Positions 1-6,722 of a DNA stretch of 7,244 bases are shown piece after piece. Both the position numbers and the translations under genes were made by a program. The DNA is taken from contig WTHG01000233.1 of NCBI GenBank assembly GCA_011523245.1, positions 1 to 7,244 of the forward strand, written 5' to 3'. The DNA comes from Verrucomicrobiales bacterium. GTDB lineage: Bacteria; Verrucomicrobiota; Verrucomicrobiia; Limisphaerales; UBA1100. The stretch's first letter is position 1, and every line of letters begins with the position of its first letter. The notes under the pieces were generated by a model that saw only the letters and a list, made by a program, of their open reading frames with translations, made no database searches and had not been told where the DNA came from.

Positions 1-105
1 GCGTCTAATGATCGTCACCATCGCGCCGGGTCTCACAGAAAAGGAAATTGATTGGATAACCACCTCGTCGACAAAGCTTTTTCGGACTTTCGAAACTTCA
101 ATCAT
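1..105 (-). CDS. mlaF: MlaF-type ABC transporter ATPase, N-terminal 35 codons (partial, cut by left edge)
   Basis: This reading frame opens at an ATG whose A is also the last base of the mlaE stop codon (TAATG), a 1-nt overlap typical of translationally coupled ABC transporter subunits. The 35 visible residues begin MIEVSKVRKSFVDEVVIQS and continue with a stretch ending VRPGAMVTIIRR. This is the standard N-terminal beta-sheet of an ABC ATPase, with the aromatic A-loop region near F11 and the strand that leads into the Walker A loop. The window ends just before the GKS/T of the P-loop. In the family, MlaF powers MlaE in retrograde or anterograde phospholipid transport across the periplasm. The residue at position 34 is Arg where the first P-loop Gly is expected; this may be real divergence or an edge artefact. 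The upstream ribosome site is weak (GGGG just before the overlap), in keeping with coupling. The family is well supported by context; the Mla subtype rests mainly on the MlaE neighbour. Confidence 0.72.
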   Translation of the reverse strand, partial: MIEVSKVRKSFVDEVVIQSISFSVRPGAMVTIIRR

Positions 106-881
106 TACCCCGAATACAATAGCGAACGCAGGAAGAGTGTGAGGAAAAAGTTGGAGACCAGAATCGCGATGCACGACTGCACCACTGCTTCGTTGGTGGC
201 GCGCCCCACGCCTTCGGCACCGTTACTGCAGTTGAGGCCGCGGTAACAACTGATCAGTGAAATTAAGAGCCCGAACACCAGCGCCTTGATCACGCCCATA
301 AGCACATCCTCTTCGTCGGTGTAAAAGTACAGGTGTTTGAGCGAAAAGGCGGATTCAATACCGAGCAACGAGCTGGCTAAAATCATGGCGGCGAAAATCC
401 CCACGACCCAGGCCAACACCGTGAGCAGCGGCATTGAAATCACCGTGGCCAATACCCGCGGCACTACGAGATGATCCACCGGATGCGTAGCCATCGTGCG
501 CAGTGCGTCAATTTGCTCGGTCACCCGCATCGTGCCAATCTCGGCGGTCATCGCCGCCCCCACCCGGCCGGCCACCATCAGCCCGGCCAACACTGGCCCA
601 AGCTCACTGGTCATGGCCACGCCCACTACGCTAAGGGTGGCGTTGTCCATTTTGACCTTGTGAAATTGGTAAAACGTTTGTGCGCAAAACACCATACCGG
701 TGGAGGCGCCGGTGGTCAGAACCACAAATTGCGACTTCAGACCAATGAAGTGCATTTGCTTTATGAACTCGGCCCAATTCAGGCGAACAGTGAATACGGA
801 ACGAACCACCTCGCACGCCAACAGCGCAACGCGGCCCATGCTCTCCACAAAGCTGGATAGTTCCCCCTTGGCGGCGCTCAT
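105..881 (-). CDS. mlaE: MlaE-family ABC transporter permease (phospholipid transport)
   Basis: A 258-residue inner-membrane permease of the MlaE (DUF140) family, close to the usual length of about 255-265. The hallmark is the conserved block at residues 93-127 (ELGPVLAGLMVAGRVGAA, then the TAEIGTMRVTEQIDAL part), followed by hydrophobic segments near 141-172 and 196-212, a C-terminal signature at 221-234 (GAEGVGRATNEAVV) and a last membrane segment at about 236-255. An amphipathic N-terminal region (1-45) precedes the first membrane segment, as in the family. With an MlaF-type ATPase and an MCE-domain protein it would move phospholipids between the inner and outer membranes; no MCE gene is visible here but one could follow mlaF. 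The ATG start at 881 is supported by AGGAG 9 nt upstream. It ends in TAA overlapping the next start by 1 nt. It lies 39 nt downstream of clpC and may be co-transcribed with it. The same family also serves sterol or plant TGD1-type roles, so the substrate is inferred. Confidence 0.9.
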   Translation of the reverse strand: MSAAKGELSSFVESMGRVALLACEVVRSVFTVRLNWAEFIKQMHFIGLKSQFVVLTTGASTGMVFCAQTFYQFHKVKMDNATLSVVGVAMTSELGPVLAGLMVAGRVGAAMTAEIGTMRVTEQIDALRTMATHPVDHLVVPRVLATVISMPLLTVLAWVVGIFAAMILASSLLGIESAFSLKHLYFYTDEEDVLMGVIKALVFGLLISLISCYRGLNCSNGAEGVGRATNEAVVQSCIAILVSNFFLTLFLRSLLYSG

Positions 882-901
882 GCCACCTCACTCCTTTTGA
901 T

Positions 902-917
902 GCGCCCCGCAGGACGC
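902..917 (-). other. Small GC-rich hairpin between clpC and mlaE
   Basis: On the minus strand GCGTCC-TGCG-GGGCGC can fold into a 6-bp stem (one G-T wobble) with a 4-nt loop. It begins 3 nt after the clpC stop codon and ends upstream of the mlaE ribosome site. No T-run follows (the next bases are ATCAAAAGG), so it does not look like an intrinsic terminator. It could protect the 3' end of a processed clpC transcript or mildly reduce read-through into mlaE. A chance stem of this size is possible. Confidence 0.3.
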
Positions 918-920
918 GAA

Positions 921-3428
921 TTAGTCGCCGGCCACAGCAGTCTCGGCAGCCGATTTTTGCGCAAAGGTCAACTTGTTATCGGCAGCCGATACTTGGATCG
1001 GCTGGCCTTCAACCAGCTTACCCCGCAAAATTTCCTCAGCCAACGGATCCTCCATGAACCGTTCCACCGCGCGCCGCATCGGCCGCGCGCCGTACTCGGG
1101 ATCGTGCCCTTTTTCCGCTAGGAAATCGCGAGCCTTTTCGTCGAGCACCAGATTGATGTCCTTTTTCTCCAGACGCTCCACCACTTTGGTGATCTCCAAA
1201 TCGAGAATCTTCATCAAGGCCTGCTTGTCGAGCGCGTGAAATACAATGACATCATCGAGGCGATTGAGGAACTCCGGACGGAAGGACTTCTTAGCCTCAT
1301 CCATAATCAGTTCCTTCATCTTCTCGTAGTCAACATCCTCATCGGAATTATTGAACCCTATCGACTTACTCCTTTTGGCACTCTCGGCACCGACGTTTGA
1401 GGTGAGTAGAATAATGGTGTTCCGGAAATCAACTGTATGCCCCTGACTGTCCGTCAGCTTACCCTCTTCAAGAATCTGGAGGAGCATGTTGGACACATCC
1501 GGATGCGCTTTTTCAATCTCGTCAAAGAGCACAACCGAATAGGGCCTGCGGCGGACCTGCTCGGTCAATTGGCCACCCTCTTCAAACCCGACGTATCCCG
1601 GAGGGGAACCTACCAGACGTGAGCTGGCGAATTTCTCCATGTACTCGCTCATGTCCATCTGGATCAACGCTTTCGGATCGCCAAAGAGTTCCTTGGCAAT
1701 GGTTTTGGCCAACAGCGTTTTACCGACGCCGGTGGGGCCCAGCAGGGCGAAGGCGCCGATCGGCCGAATTGGATCCTTTAAATCGGCCCGGGAACGTCGA
1801 AGGGCCTTGCTTAAGGCTTCGACAGCATCGCTTTGGCCGATGATCGTTTCCTCCAGCTTTTTTTCCATGTTGAGGAGTTTCTTAATCTCGTCCTTTTCCA
1901 TCCGCTGCAGAGGAATGCCGGTCCACTTGGAAATCACCTGCATGATGTCCTCATCCGAAATCACTACGCGATTGTCAGCACTGGCGGTCTTCCATTTCTC
2001 CATCGAGGTCTCGAGATTTTCCTTGGCCTGTTTTTCCTCGTCGCGCATGGCGGCGGCGCGCTCGAAATCCTGTTCCTTGATCGCCTCCTCCTTCTTCTCC
2101 TTGATCTCATCAATCTTCTGCTCGATCTCCTTGATCTCCGGCGGGCGAGTCATGGTCTTAATGCGGGCCCGAGAACCGGCTTCATCCATCACGTCAATCG
2201 CCTTATCTGGCAGATAACGCGCCGTAATGTAGCGATCGGAAAGTTTGACAGACGCCTCGACTGCTTCATCTGAAATCTCTGCGTTATGATGATCTTCGTA
2301 TTTAACACGAAGGCCTTTGAGGATTTCCACCGCCTCATCAATCGACGGTGCCTCCACTTTCACAGTCTGAAAACGGCGTTCGAGCGCGGCATCTTTCTCA
2401 ATGTATTTACGGTACTCATTGAGCGTGGTGGCGCCCACACATTGCAGTTCCGCACGACTAAGTGCGGGCTTGATAATGTTACTGGCGTCCATTGTCCCCT
2501 CGGCCGAACCAGCTCCCACGATTGTGTGTAGCTCGTCAATGAAGAGGATCACGTTTTTGGCCCGGCGGATCTCATCCATCACAGCCTTGATGCGCTCCTC
2601 AAATTGACCGCGGTACTTGGTGCCAGCCACCATGAGGGCAAGATCAAGCGTCACCACGCGGCGGTCGCGCAAGAGCTCGGGCACATTACCGGCAACAATC
2701 TCTTGGGCGAGCCCCTCCACAATCGCCGTTTTACCCACGCCGGCTTCACCGAGGAGCACGGGATTGTTCTTGGTACGACGGCAGAGAATTTGAATGACAC
2801 GTTCGATTTCATCAGCACGACCGATCACCGGATCCATCTCGCCTTTGCGGGCGATCTCCGTGAGATCCCGCCCAAAGGCACGCAGCGCAGGTGTTTTATT
2901 GCCTTTTTTGCCGCCTTTCGTCGGGGCTGTCTCCTCGCCTTCCTCTTCTTCCTCCATTTCCTCATCGCTCATGGCGAAGTTGGGATCGAGTTCCTTGAGG
3001 ATTTCTTGGCGGGTTTGCTCGATATCGATGTCGAGATTCTTGAGGACGCGAGCGGCAACGCCGTCGCCCTCACGCAGGAGTCCCAGCAAAATGTGTTCTG
3101 TACCCACGTAAGTGTGCTGTAATTGCTTAGCTTCCTTGGAGGCGAGGTTCAAGACCTTCTTAACTCGCGGAGTGTACGGGATATTGCCGACCTGTTTTTG
3201 GTCCGGGCCGGTGCCGACCTGTTTTTCCACCTCAAGCCGCACGGTTTCCAAATCGAGACCCATTTTCTGGAGTACGTTGACCGCCACGCCCTGCCCCAGT
3301 TTGATGAGCCCCAACAGCAAATGCTCAGTCCCCACAAAGTTATGGTTAAACCGATCCGCCTCCTTGCGCGCCAGCGCCAGCACCTGCTGCGCTCGCGGCG
3401 TAAAATTGCTCATACCTTCGTCACTCAT
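921..3428 (-). CDS. clpC: ClpC-type AAA+ unfoldase (ATP-dependent Clp protease ATP-binding subunit)
   Basis: An 835-residue, full-length class I Clp/Hsp100 ATPase that unfolds substrates and feeds them to ClpP in the cytoplasm. Domains: twin Clp_N repeats (about 8-72 and 83-150; each carries VGTEH-LLGL); a charged linker (151-180, an acidic run followed by a basic stretch); AAA D1 with Walker A GEAGVGKT at 227-234, Walker B at 295-300 (D298, E299), pore loop KYRG at 271-274 and Arg finger pair R351/R352; a short middle domain with a UVR motif at about 433-470; AAA D2 with Walker A GPTGVGKT at 564-571, D636/E637, pore loop GYVGF at 611-615, R723 and sensor-2 GARPMRR at 780-786. IGF at 690-692 is the expected ClpP-docking loop. 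The short middle domain with UVR separates it from ClpB, and mcsAB upstream fits ClpC. In Bacillus the adaptor is McsB or MecA, with pArg as the degradation mark. The start is uncertain: ATG at 3428 or ATG at 3413, which gives the family-typical MSNFTPRAQQ; both have weak ribosome sites. Confidence 0.95.
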   Translation of the reverse strand: MSDEGMSNFTPRAQQVLALARKEADRFNHNFVGTEHLLLGLIKLGQGVAVNVLQKMGLDLETVRLEVEKQVGTGPDQKQVGNIPYTPRVKKVLNLASKEAKQLQHTYVGTEHILLGLLREGDGVAARVLKNLDIDIEQTRQEILKELDPNFAMSDEEMEEEEEGEETAPTKGGKKGNKTPALRAFGRDLTEIARKGEMDPVIGRADEIERVIQILCRRTKNNPVLLGEAGVGKTAIVEGLAQEIVAGNVPELLRDRRVVTLDLALMVAGTKYRGQFEERIKAVMDEIRRAKNVILFIDELHTIVGAGSAEGTMDASNIIKPALSRAELQCVGATTLNEYRKYIEKDAALERRFQTVKVEAPSIDEAVEILKGLRVKYEDHHNAEISDEAVEASVKLSDRYITARYLPDKAIDVMDEAGSRARIKTMTRPPEIKEIEQKIDEIKEKKEEAIKEQDFERAAAMRDEEKQAKENLETSMEKWKTASADNRVVISDEDIMQVISKWTGIPLQRMEKDEIKKLLNMEKKLEETIIGQSDAVEALSKALRRSRADLKDPIRPIGAFALLGPTGVGKTLLAKTIAKELFGDPKALIQMDMSEYMEKFASSRLVGSPPGYVGFEEGGQLTEQVRRRPYSVVLFDEIEKAHPDVSNMLLQILEEGKLTDSQGHTVDFRNTIILLTSNVGAESAKRSKSIGFNNSDEDVDYEKMKELIMDEAKKSFRPEFLNRLDDVIVFHALDKQALMKILDLEITKVVERLEKKDINLVLDEKARDFLAEKGHDPEYGARPMRRAVERFMEDPLAEEILRGKLVEGQPIQVSAADNKLTFAQKSAAETAVAGD

Positions 3429-3440
3429 TGCTCAAAAATT

Positions 3441-3469
3441 AATTTAGCTGAAATTCCCGTTTTCGTCCA
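3441..3469 (-). promoter_or_regulatory. Weak sigma70-like promoter candidate upstream of clpC
   Basis: On the minus strand TGGACG (3469-3464; 4 of 6 to TTGACA), a 17-nt spacer and TAAATT (3446-3441; 4 of 6 to TATAAT) lie in the 117-nt gap before clpC. Transcription would start about 6-7 nt past the -10 box, leaving a leader of only about 5 nt to the ATG at 3428 but about 20 nt to the ATG at 3413, so if real it would favour the shorter ClpC. The match is weak and the consensus for this phylum may differ. No CIRCE inverted repeat is visible. Confidence 0.22.
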
Positions 3470-3500
3470 GCAATCCGAATGCCAACTTATGCCCAGAAAA

Positions 3501-3533
3501 CCGGAAATCTCTAGCGAATTTGACGGATTTCGG
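3501..3533 (-). repeat. Imperfect inverted repeat in the mcsB-clpC gap
   Basis: CCGGAAATC (3501-3509) and GATTTCGG (3526-3533), as read on the plus strand, are inverted copies: GAAATC pairs with GATTTC, and CC pairs with GG across one bulged G, around a 16-nt loop. No T-run follows on the minus strand, so it is not a good terminator. It lies upstream of the clpC promoter candidate, where a dyad could serve as an operator or an mRNA processing site. It is AT-rich in its core and may be chance. Confidence 0.22.
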
Positions 3534-3545
3534 GAGCTTTTCCTC

Positions 3546-4619
3546 CTATTCACTCACCTTGGGACCTTGCATTCCGTTGAGCCGACTGCGCAATAAATCT
3601 GCTCGTCGCACATCGCGTTCTTCACCCCCCAATTTTTCCCCCACCAACTGCTGCAAGTGCGCCGGTTGGGTAACCAAAAAAAGTTCATCCACCACCGACG
3701 TCTCCAAATCCTCAAACATTCCCAGTTTCACGCCGAGCCTAATCAGCGACAATTGGTTCATCGATTCCTTACTGCTCACGATGTGCGCATTGGCCAGCAC
3801 GCCGTATGCCCGCCCGATGTGATTGAACAATTCCTTTGGCTTTCCCTGTTGCAAGGTCGCCCGCGCATTGGTCTCATGCTCGATAATCTGCAGCACCACT
3901 TTGTGGATTCGCTCGATGATATCCGCCTCACTCTCGCCCAGTGTCATTTGATTGGACACCTGAAAAATGTGCCCGAGCGCTTCGGTGCCTTCCCCGTATA
4001 GCCCGCGCACAGCATGTCCCAGCTTGGTCACCGCCTGCACGATTTGGTTCACCTGATCCGTCAACACCAGCCCCGGCAAATGCAACATCGCACTGACGCG
4101 AATGCCCGTTCCGAGATTGGTAGGGCACGCCGTCAAGTAGCCGTAGGAGGCATCAAACGCATAATCCAGCTTCTTCTCTAAACTCGTGTCAAACCGGTCG
4201 ATCTTTTGCCAAACTTGCTTGATCTGCATGCCCGGCAGGAGCGCCTGCATGCGGAGATGATCCTCCTCATTAACCATCACGCTGAGCGTTTCGTCCTTGT
4301 TTAACACCAGCGCACTGCCGCCGCCCTTGGCGGCGTGTTCACGGCTGATCAAGTGCCGTTCCACCAGCAATTGTTTGTCGAGAGCCTTCAGGTCGCCCAT
4401 GCCGGCAGAGAACCCTCCCCGCATGGCGGAAGCCTTGGAGACGGGCGGCTTAATGGATTCGCACGTTTCTTCTCGACTGGCTTTTTTGGCCCGCCCGGGA
4501 AACGGCACGCTAGAAATGTTACGGGCCAACCGCACCCGACTGGACAACACTACATGATCCTCTGGACCGCCATTGGCCGAGAGCTCACTCGAAGGCGTAA
4601 GAAAATCCAATAACTCCAT
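3546..4619 (-). CDS. mcsB: McsB protein-arginine kinase (ATP:guanido phosphotransferase family)
   Basis: A 357-residue kinase that transfers phosphate from ATP to arginine side chains of proteins, marking them for ClpC-ClpP. Numbered from the ATG at 4619: SSRVRLARN at 26-34 is the family ATP-binding signature; NEEDHLR at 117-123 carries the acidic catalytic residues; TACPTNLGTGIR at 163-174 holds the reactive Cys (C165); GTEALG at 211-216 has the second catalytic Glu (E213); QVSNQMTLG follows at 220-228. The C-terminal RDVRRA at 335-340 matches the RDxxRA pArg-binding motif that marks McsB as opposed to metabolic arginine or creatine kinases. Length is normal. The frame extends one codon further to a TTG at 4622, but the ATG at 4619 is preferred: it overlaps the mcsA stop (TGATG) and has AGGAGG 7 nt upstream within the mcsA 3' end. 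McsA, encoded immediately upstream, is the known activator. All key motifs are intact, so activity is expected. Confidence 0.94.
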   Translation of the reverse strand: MELLDFLTPSSELSANGGPEDHVVLSSRVRLARNISSVPFPGRAKKASREETCESIKPPVSKASAMRGGFSAGMGDLKALDKQLLVERHLISREHAAKGGGSALVLNKDETLSVMVNEEDHLRMQALLPGMQIKQVWQKIDRFDTSLEKKLDYAFDASYGYLTACPTNLGTGIRVSAMLHLPGLVLTDQVNQIVQAVTKLGHAVRGLYGEGTEALGHIFQVSNQMTLGESEADIIERIHKVVLQIIEHETNARATLQQGKPKELFNHIGRAYGVLANAHIVSSKESMNQLSLIRLGVKLGMFEDLETSVVDELFLVTQPAHLQQLVGEKLGGEERDVRRADLLRSRLNGMQGPKVSE

Positions 4620-5125
4620 CAAGCCCCCTCCTCTGCCGAGCCGACTGATTCCAGCTCTTTCAACTGATCGCGCAAGCGCGCAGCTTCCTCATAATTCTCC
4701 ATCTCAATCGCCTTTTGCAATTGCTCAGTCAGCGTATCGCGTTGCTTGGTAATATCCAGCTTCGCCCGCAACGCCTTGGGTACTTTACCGACGTGCTGGG
4801 TGCCCTTGTGCATTTGCTTGAGCATTCCTTCCAACGGCTCAGCAAAGACCGTATAACAAGTCGAGCAACCGAGTCGCCCTGTCTTCTTGAAATTCGCTTG
4901 AGTAAAACCACAGGTCGGACATTCAAGCTCGCCGCTCACCGATTCCATTTCGGAAGAGGCCCCGAGGCCAAGCAGCAGATCCGCCAATGCAAATCCCTGC
5001 GGATCAGTCACGCCCTTGTCCTTGGCGCATTCTTCACAGAGATCGATCTTCTTCATCTGACCATTCACAATCTCGGTGAGGTGCACCGTGGCCTCATTCT
5101 CACAATCTGGCTGGCAACACTTCAT
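4619..5125 (-). CDS. mcsA: McsA zinc-binding activator of McsB, with UVR domain
   Basis: A 168-residue protein with two zinc-binding four-Cys sets: C4/C8 with CEEC at 30-33, and CPTC at 69-72 with CSTC at 87-90. A C-terminal UVR motif follows at about 130-160 (core NYEEAARLRDQLKELE), usually a helical hairpin for protein contact. This order and length match McsA, which in Firmicutes binds and activates the McsB kinase and helps couple it to ClpC; UVR-type motifs occur in both McsA and ClpC here. It starts 5 nt after the ilvE stop. No strong ribosome site is visible, so translation may depend on re-initiation after ilvE. It ends overlapping mcsB by 1 nt, consistent with balanced synthesis of a McsA-McsB complex. 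Zinc-thiolate clusters in McsA make it a likely sensor of oxidative or metal stress in characterised relatives; that role is inferred here. Confidence 0.92.
   Translation of the reverse strand: MKCCQPDCENEATVHLTEIVNGQMKKIDLCEECAKDKGVTDPQGFALADLLLGLGASSEMESVSGELECPTCGFTQANFKKTGRLGCSTCYTVFAEPLEGMLKQMHKGTQHVGKVPKALRAKLDITKQRDTLTEQLQKAIEMENYEEAARLRDQLKELESVGSAEEGA
4627..4632 (-). promoter_or_regulatory. Ribosome binding site that fixes the mcsB start
   Basis: AGGAGG on the minus strand, inside the last codons of mcsA, lies 7 nt upstream of the ATG at 4619. It supports that ATG over the in-frame TTG one codon earlier. Confidence 0.7.
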
Positions 5126-5130
5126 ATTGT

Positions 5131-6012
5131 CTATATCGCTTCACCGGTGGAGTTCGTCAAATCCTGATAGGCCTTGATCAGTTTCTTGGTCAACTTACCG
5201 GGCTTGCCCGACCCAATCTGACGGCCGTCAATCTTCACTACCGGAACCACTTCCGCCGCTGTGCCGGTGATAAAGACTTCATCGGCATTATAGAGATCGT
5301 ATCGCGTTAAATTCGGCTCCGTCACCTCGACACCCAGCGATTCGGCCAGTTCAATCGCCACGCCGCGCGTGATACCGTACAGCGCGCCCGCAGCCAAAGG
5401 CGGGGTTAGCAGTTGCCGGCCCTTAAGCATAAACACATTGTCGCCAGTGCATTCAGCCACAAACCCCTGGCTGTTGAGCATGATCGCCTCCACGCAGCCG
5501 GCATTAATCGCCTCGATCTTGGCGAGGATATTGTTCAGATAATTCAACGACTTGATCGCCGGGTTCACCGCATTCGTGTGGTTGCGCGTGGTCGGCACTG
5601 TGACAATCTCAAGGCCTTTTTTGTAAAATGTCTCGGGATAGAGCTGGATTTTATCCGCGATGATAATGACCTGCGGCTTGCTACAGCGGTTGGGATCCAG
5701 CCCCAATGTTCCTGCGCCCCGTGTCACTACCAACCGGATGTAACCATTACGAATCTTGTTCCGCCTGCAGGCTTCTCGCACGGCGTCGCAGATCGCCCGG
5801 TGGCTCATGGGAATCTTCAGCAGGATCGCCTTGGCCGAGTAAAAGAGCCGATCCACATGCTCACTGAGCTTAAAGACGCGGCCGTTATAAGCGCGGATGC
5901 CTTCAAAAACGCCATCGCCATAAAGTAGGCCGTGGTCAAACACGGAGACCACCGCCTTCTTTTCATCCACAAATTTTCCGTCGACAAATACCTTCATCGG
6001 TCGGCGCACCAT
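5131..6012 (-). CDS. ilvE: Branched-chain amino acid aminotransferase (PLP fold type IV)
   Basis: A 293-residue class IV aminotransferase, expected to interconvert Leu, Ile and Val with their 2-keto acids using 2-oxoglutarate/glutamate in the cytoplasm. Residues 28-43 (GLLYGDGVFEGIRAYN) form the family's N-terminal signature. K154 in NPAIKSLNYLN is the expected PLP Schiff-base lysine, E187 in FVAECTGDNVF is the conserved Glu near the cofactor, GITRG at 213-217 and TGTAAEVVPV at 249-258 are the phosphate-binding and C-terminal signatures. Length fits the compact IlvE group. The ATG at 6012 is chosen because a perfect AGGAGG lies 8 nt upstream; the in-frame ATG at 5997 (starting MKVFVDGKFV, where many homologues begin) lacks one. 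Relatives in this fold include D-amino acid aminotransferase and aminodeoxychorismate lyase; the EGIRAYNG and AECTGDNVF motifs favour IlvE. It sits 32 nt after lolD and 5 nt before mcsA, although its pathway is unrelated to either. Confidence 0.88.
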   Translation of the reverse strand: MVRRPMKVFVDGKFVDEKKAVVSVFDHGLLYGDGVFEGIRAYNGRVFKLSEHVDRLFYSAKAILLKIPMSHRAICDAVREACRRNKIRNGYIRLVVTRGAGTLGLDPNRCSKPQVIIIADKIQLYPETFYKKGLEIVTVPTTRNHTNAVNPAIKSLNYLNNILAKIEAINAGCVEAIMLNSQGFVAECTGDNVFMLKGRQLLTPPLAAGALYGITRGVAIELAESLGVEVTEPNLTRYDLYNADEVFITGTAAEVVPVVKIDGRQIGSGKPGKLTKKLIKAYQDLTNSTGEAI

Positions 6013-6020
6013 AGCCGCAT

Positions 6021-6026
6021 CCTCCT
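6021..6026 (-). promoter_or_regulatory. Ribosome binding site that fixes the ilvE start
   Basis: A perfect AGGAGG on the minus strand with an 8-nt spacer to the ATG at 6012. The alternative ATG at 5997 has no comparable site. Confidence 0.7.
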
Positions 6027-6044
6027 AGCCGGAGCAATCTCTCA

Positions 6045-6722
6045 CTATTCACACACCCGGCCATCCTTCAAATGCACCACGCGTTGGGCGGCCCGGGCCA
6101 CTGTTTGGTCATGTGTCGCCACCAACAGGGTTAATTGCTGTTCGGCATGTAATCGTTTGAGGAGATTAATGATTTCCAATTCCGTGCCTGTATCCAAGTT
6201 GCCGGTCGGTTCATCGGCCAGCACAATCTCCGGCTCGTTCATCAACGCCCGAGCAATCGCCACCCGTTGTTGTTCGCCGCCGGATAATTCCGAAGGTCGG
6301 TGATCCATCCGGTTACTGAGCCCCACGCTGTCTAATAAATCCCGTGCCCGCTGTTCAGACGCAGCCTGTGACCGTCTCTGAACCTGCGCGGGCAACAATA
6401 CATTTTCCAATGCATCCAAATCCGGCAACAGATGGTACGCCTGAAAGACAAAGCCTACGTGGCTCCCTCGGAATTTTGCCGCCTGTGCCGGCGTTTGGAC
6501 ACGAAGCGGCCCATCCTCAAACCGAATGGCTCCGGCCGTTGGTCGATCCAAGCCGCCCAACAATTGCAAAAGCGTGCTCTTACCCGAACCAGACGCACCC
6601 TGCAGCGCCACAAACTCACCGGCCTGCAGCTCCAAACTCACCCCTTGCAGCACCGCCAACTCTTTACCGCCCAGAAAGTACGACTTCTCCACTGAATCAG
6701 CTTGGAGCACTACGTTACTCAT
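6045..6722 (-). CDS. lolD: LolD-type ABC transporter ATPase (lipoprotein release)
   Basis: A 225-residue ABC ATPase with all motifs intact: Walker A GASGSGKST at 42-50, Q-loop Q94 in FVFQAYHLLP, signature LSGGEQQRVAIARAL at 146-160, Walker B IVLADEP at 166-172 and H-loop H204. The length, the HLLP after the Q-loop and the GEQQR signature belong to the LolD/MacB/FtsE group. With the adjoining LolC/E-type permease it would power release of lipoproteins from the inner membrane to a periplasmic carrier. The frame is open back to 6788, but the ATG at 6722 gives the usual MSNVVLQ start, has GGAGG 9 nt upstream, and overlaps the permease stop by 8 nt (ATGAGTAA), a coupled arrangement. The longer version would add 22 residues unlike the family. 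MacB-like export of another substrate is the main alternative. Confidence 0.87.
   Translation of the reverse strand: MSNVVLQADSVEKSYFLGGKELAVLQGVSLELQAGEFVALQGASGSGKSTLLQLLGGLDRPTAGAIRFEDGPLRVQTPAQAAKFRGSHVGFVFQAYHLLPDLDALENVLLPAQVQRRSQAASEQRARDLLDSVGLSNRMDHRPSELSGGEQQRVAIARALMNEPEIVLADEPTGNLDTGTELEIINLLKRLHAEQQLTLLVATHDQTVARAAQRVVHLKDGRVCE

Noticed and set aside
67..79. Adjacent GTCGAC and AAGCTT (SalI and HindIII sites) resembling a vector polylinker
   Set aside because: The bases lie within a continuous ABC ATPase reading frame (KSFVDE region) on the minus strand, and no other cloning sites or vector sequence surround them, so coincidence is more likely.
1639..2217. Long plus-strand open frame (192 codons) opposite clpC
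   Set aside because: It lies antisense to the conserved D2 and middle-domain coding region of clpC, shows no recognisable domain, and is Ser-rich low-complexity as expected for the complement of a charged, helical protein. Other long plus-strand frames (2604-3122, 3123-3596, 4715-5167, 5413-5928) were rejected for the same reason.
921..3428. ClpB disaggregase in place of ClpC
   Set aside because: The middle region is short and carries a UVR motif, not the long coiled-coil M domain of ClpB; an IGF ClpP-docking loop is present; and mcsAB lie directly upstream.
3519..3524. GTCAAA on the minus strand before clpC as a CtsR operator
   Set aside because: CtsR operators are direct repeats of a GGTCAAA-type heptad separated by 3 nt. 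Only one GTCAAA half is present and the following bases do not repeat it.
3532..3545. Possible terminator just after mcsB (GGAG-GAAAAG-CTCC on the minus strand)
   Set aside because: The stem is only 4 bp and no T-run follows, so it is too weak to call as an intrinsic terminator.
4620..4622. TTG as the mcsB start codon
   Set aside because: The adjacent ATG at 4619 forms a TGATG stop-start overlap with mcsA and has AGGAGG at normal spacing, so the TTG need not be used.
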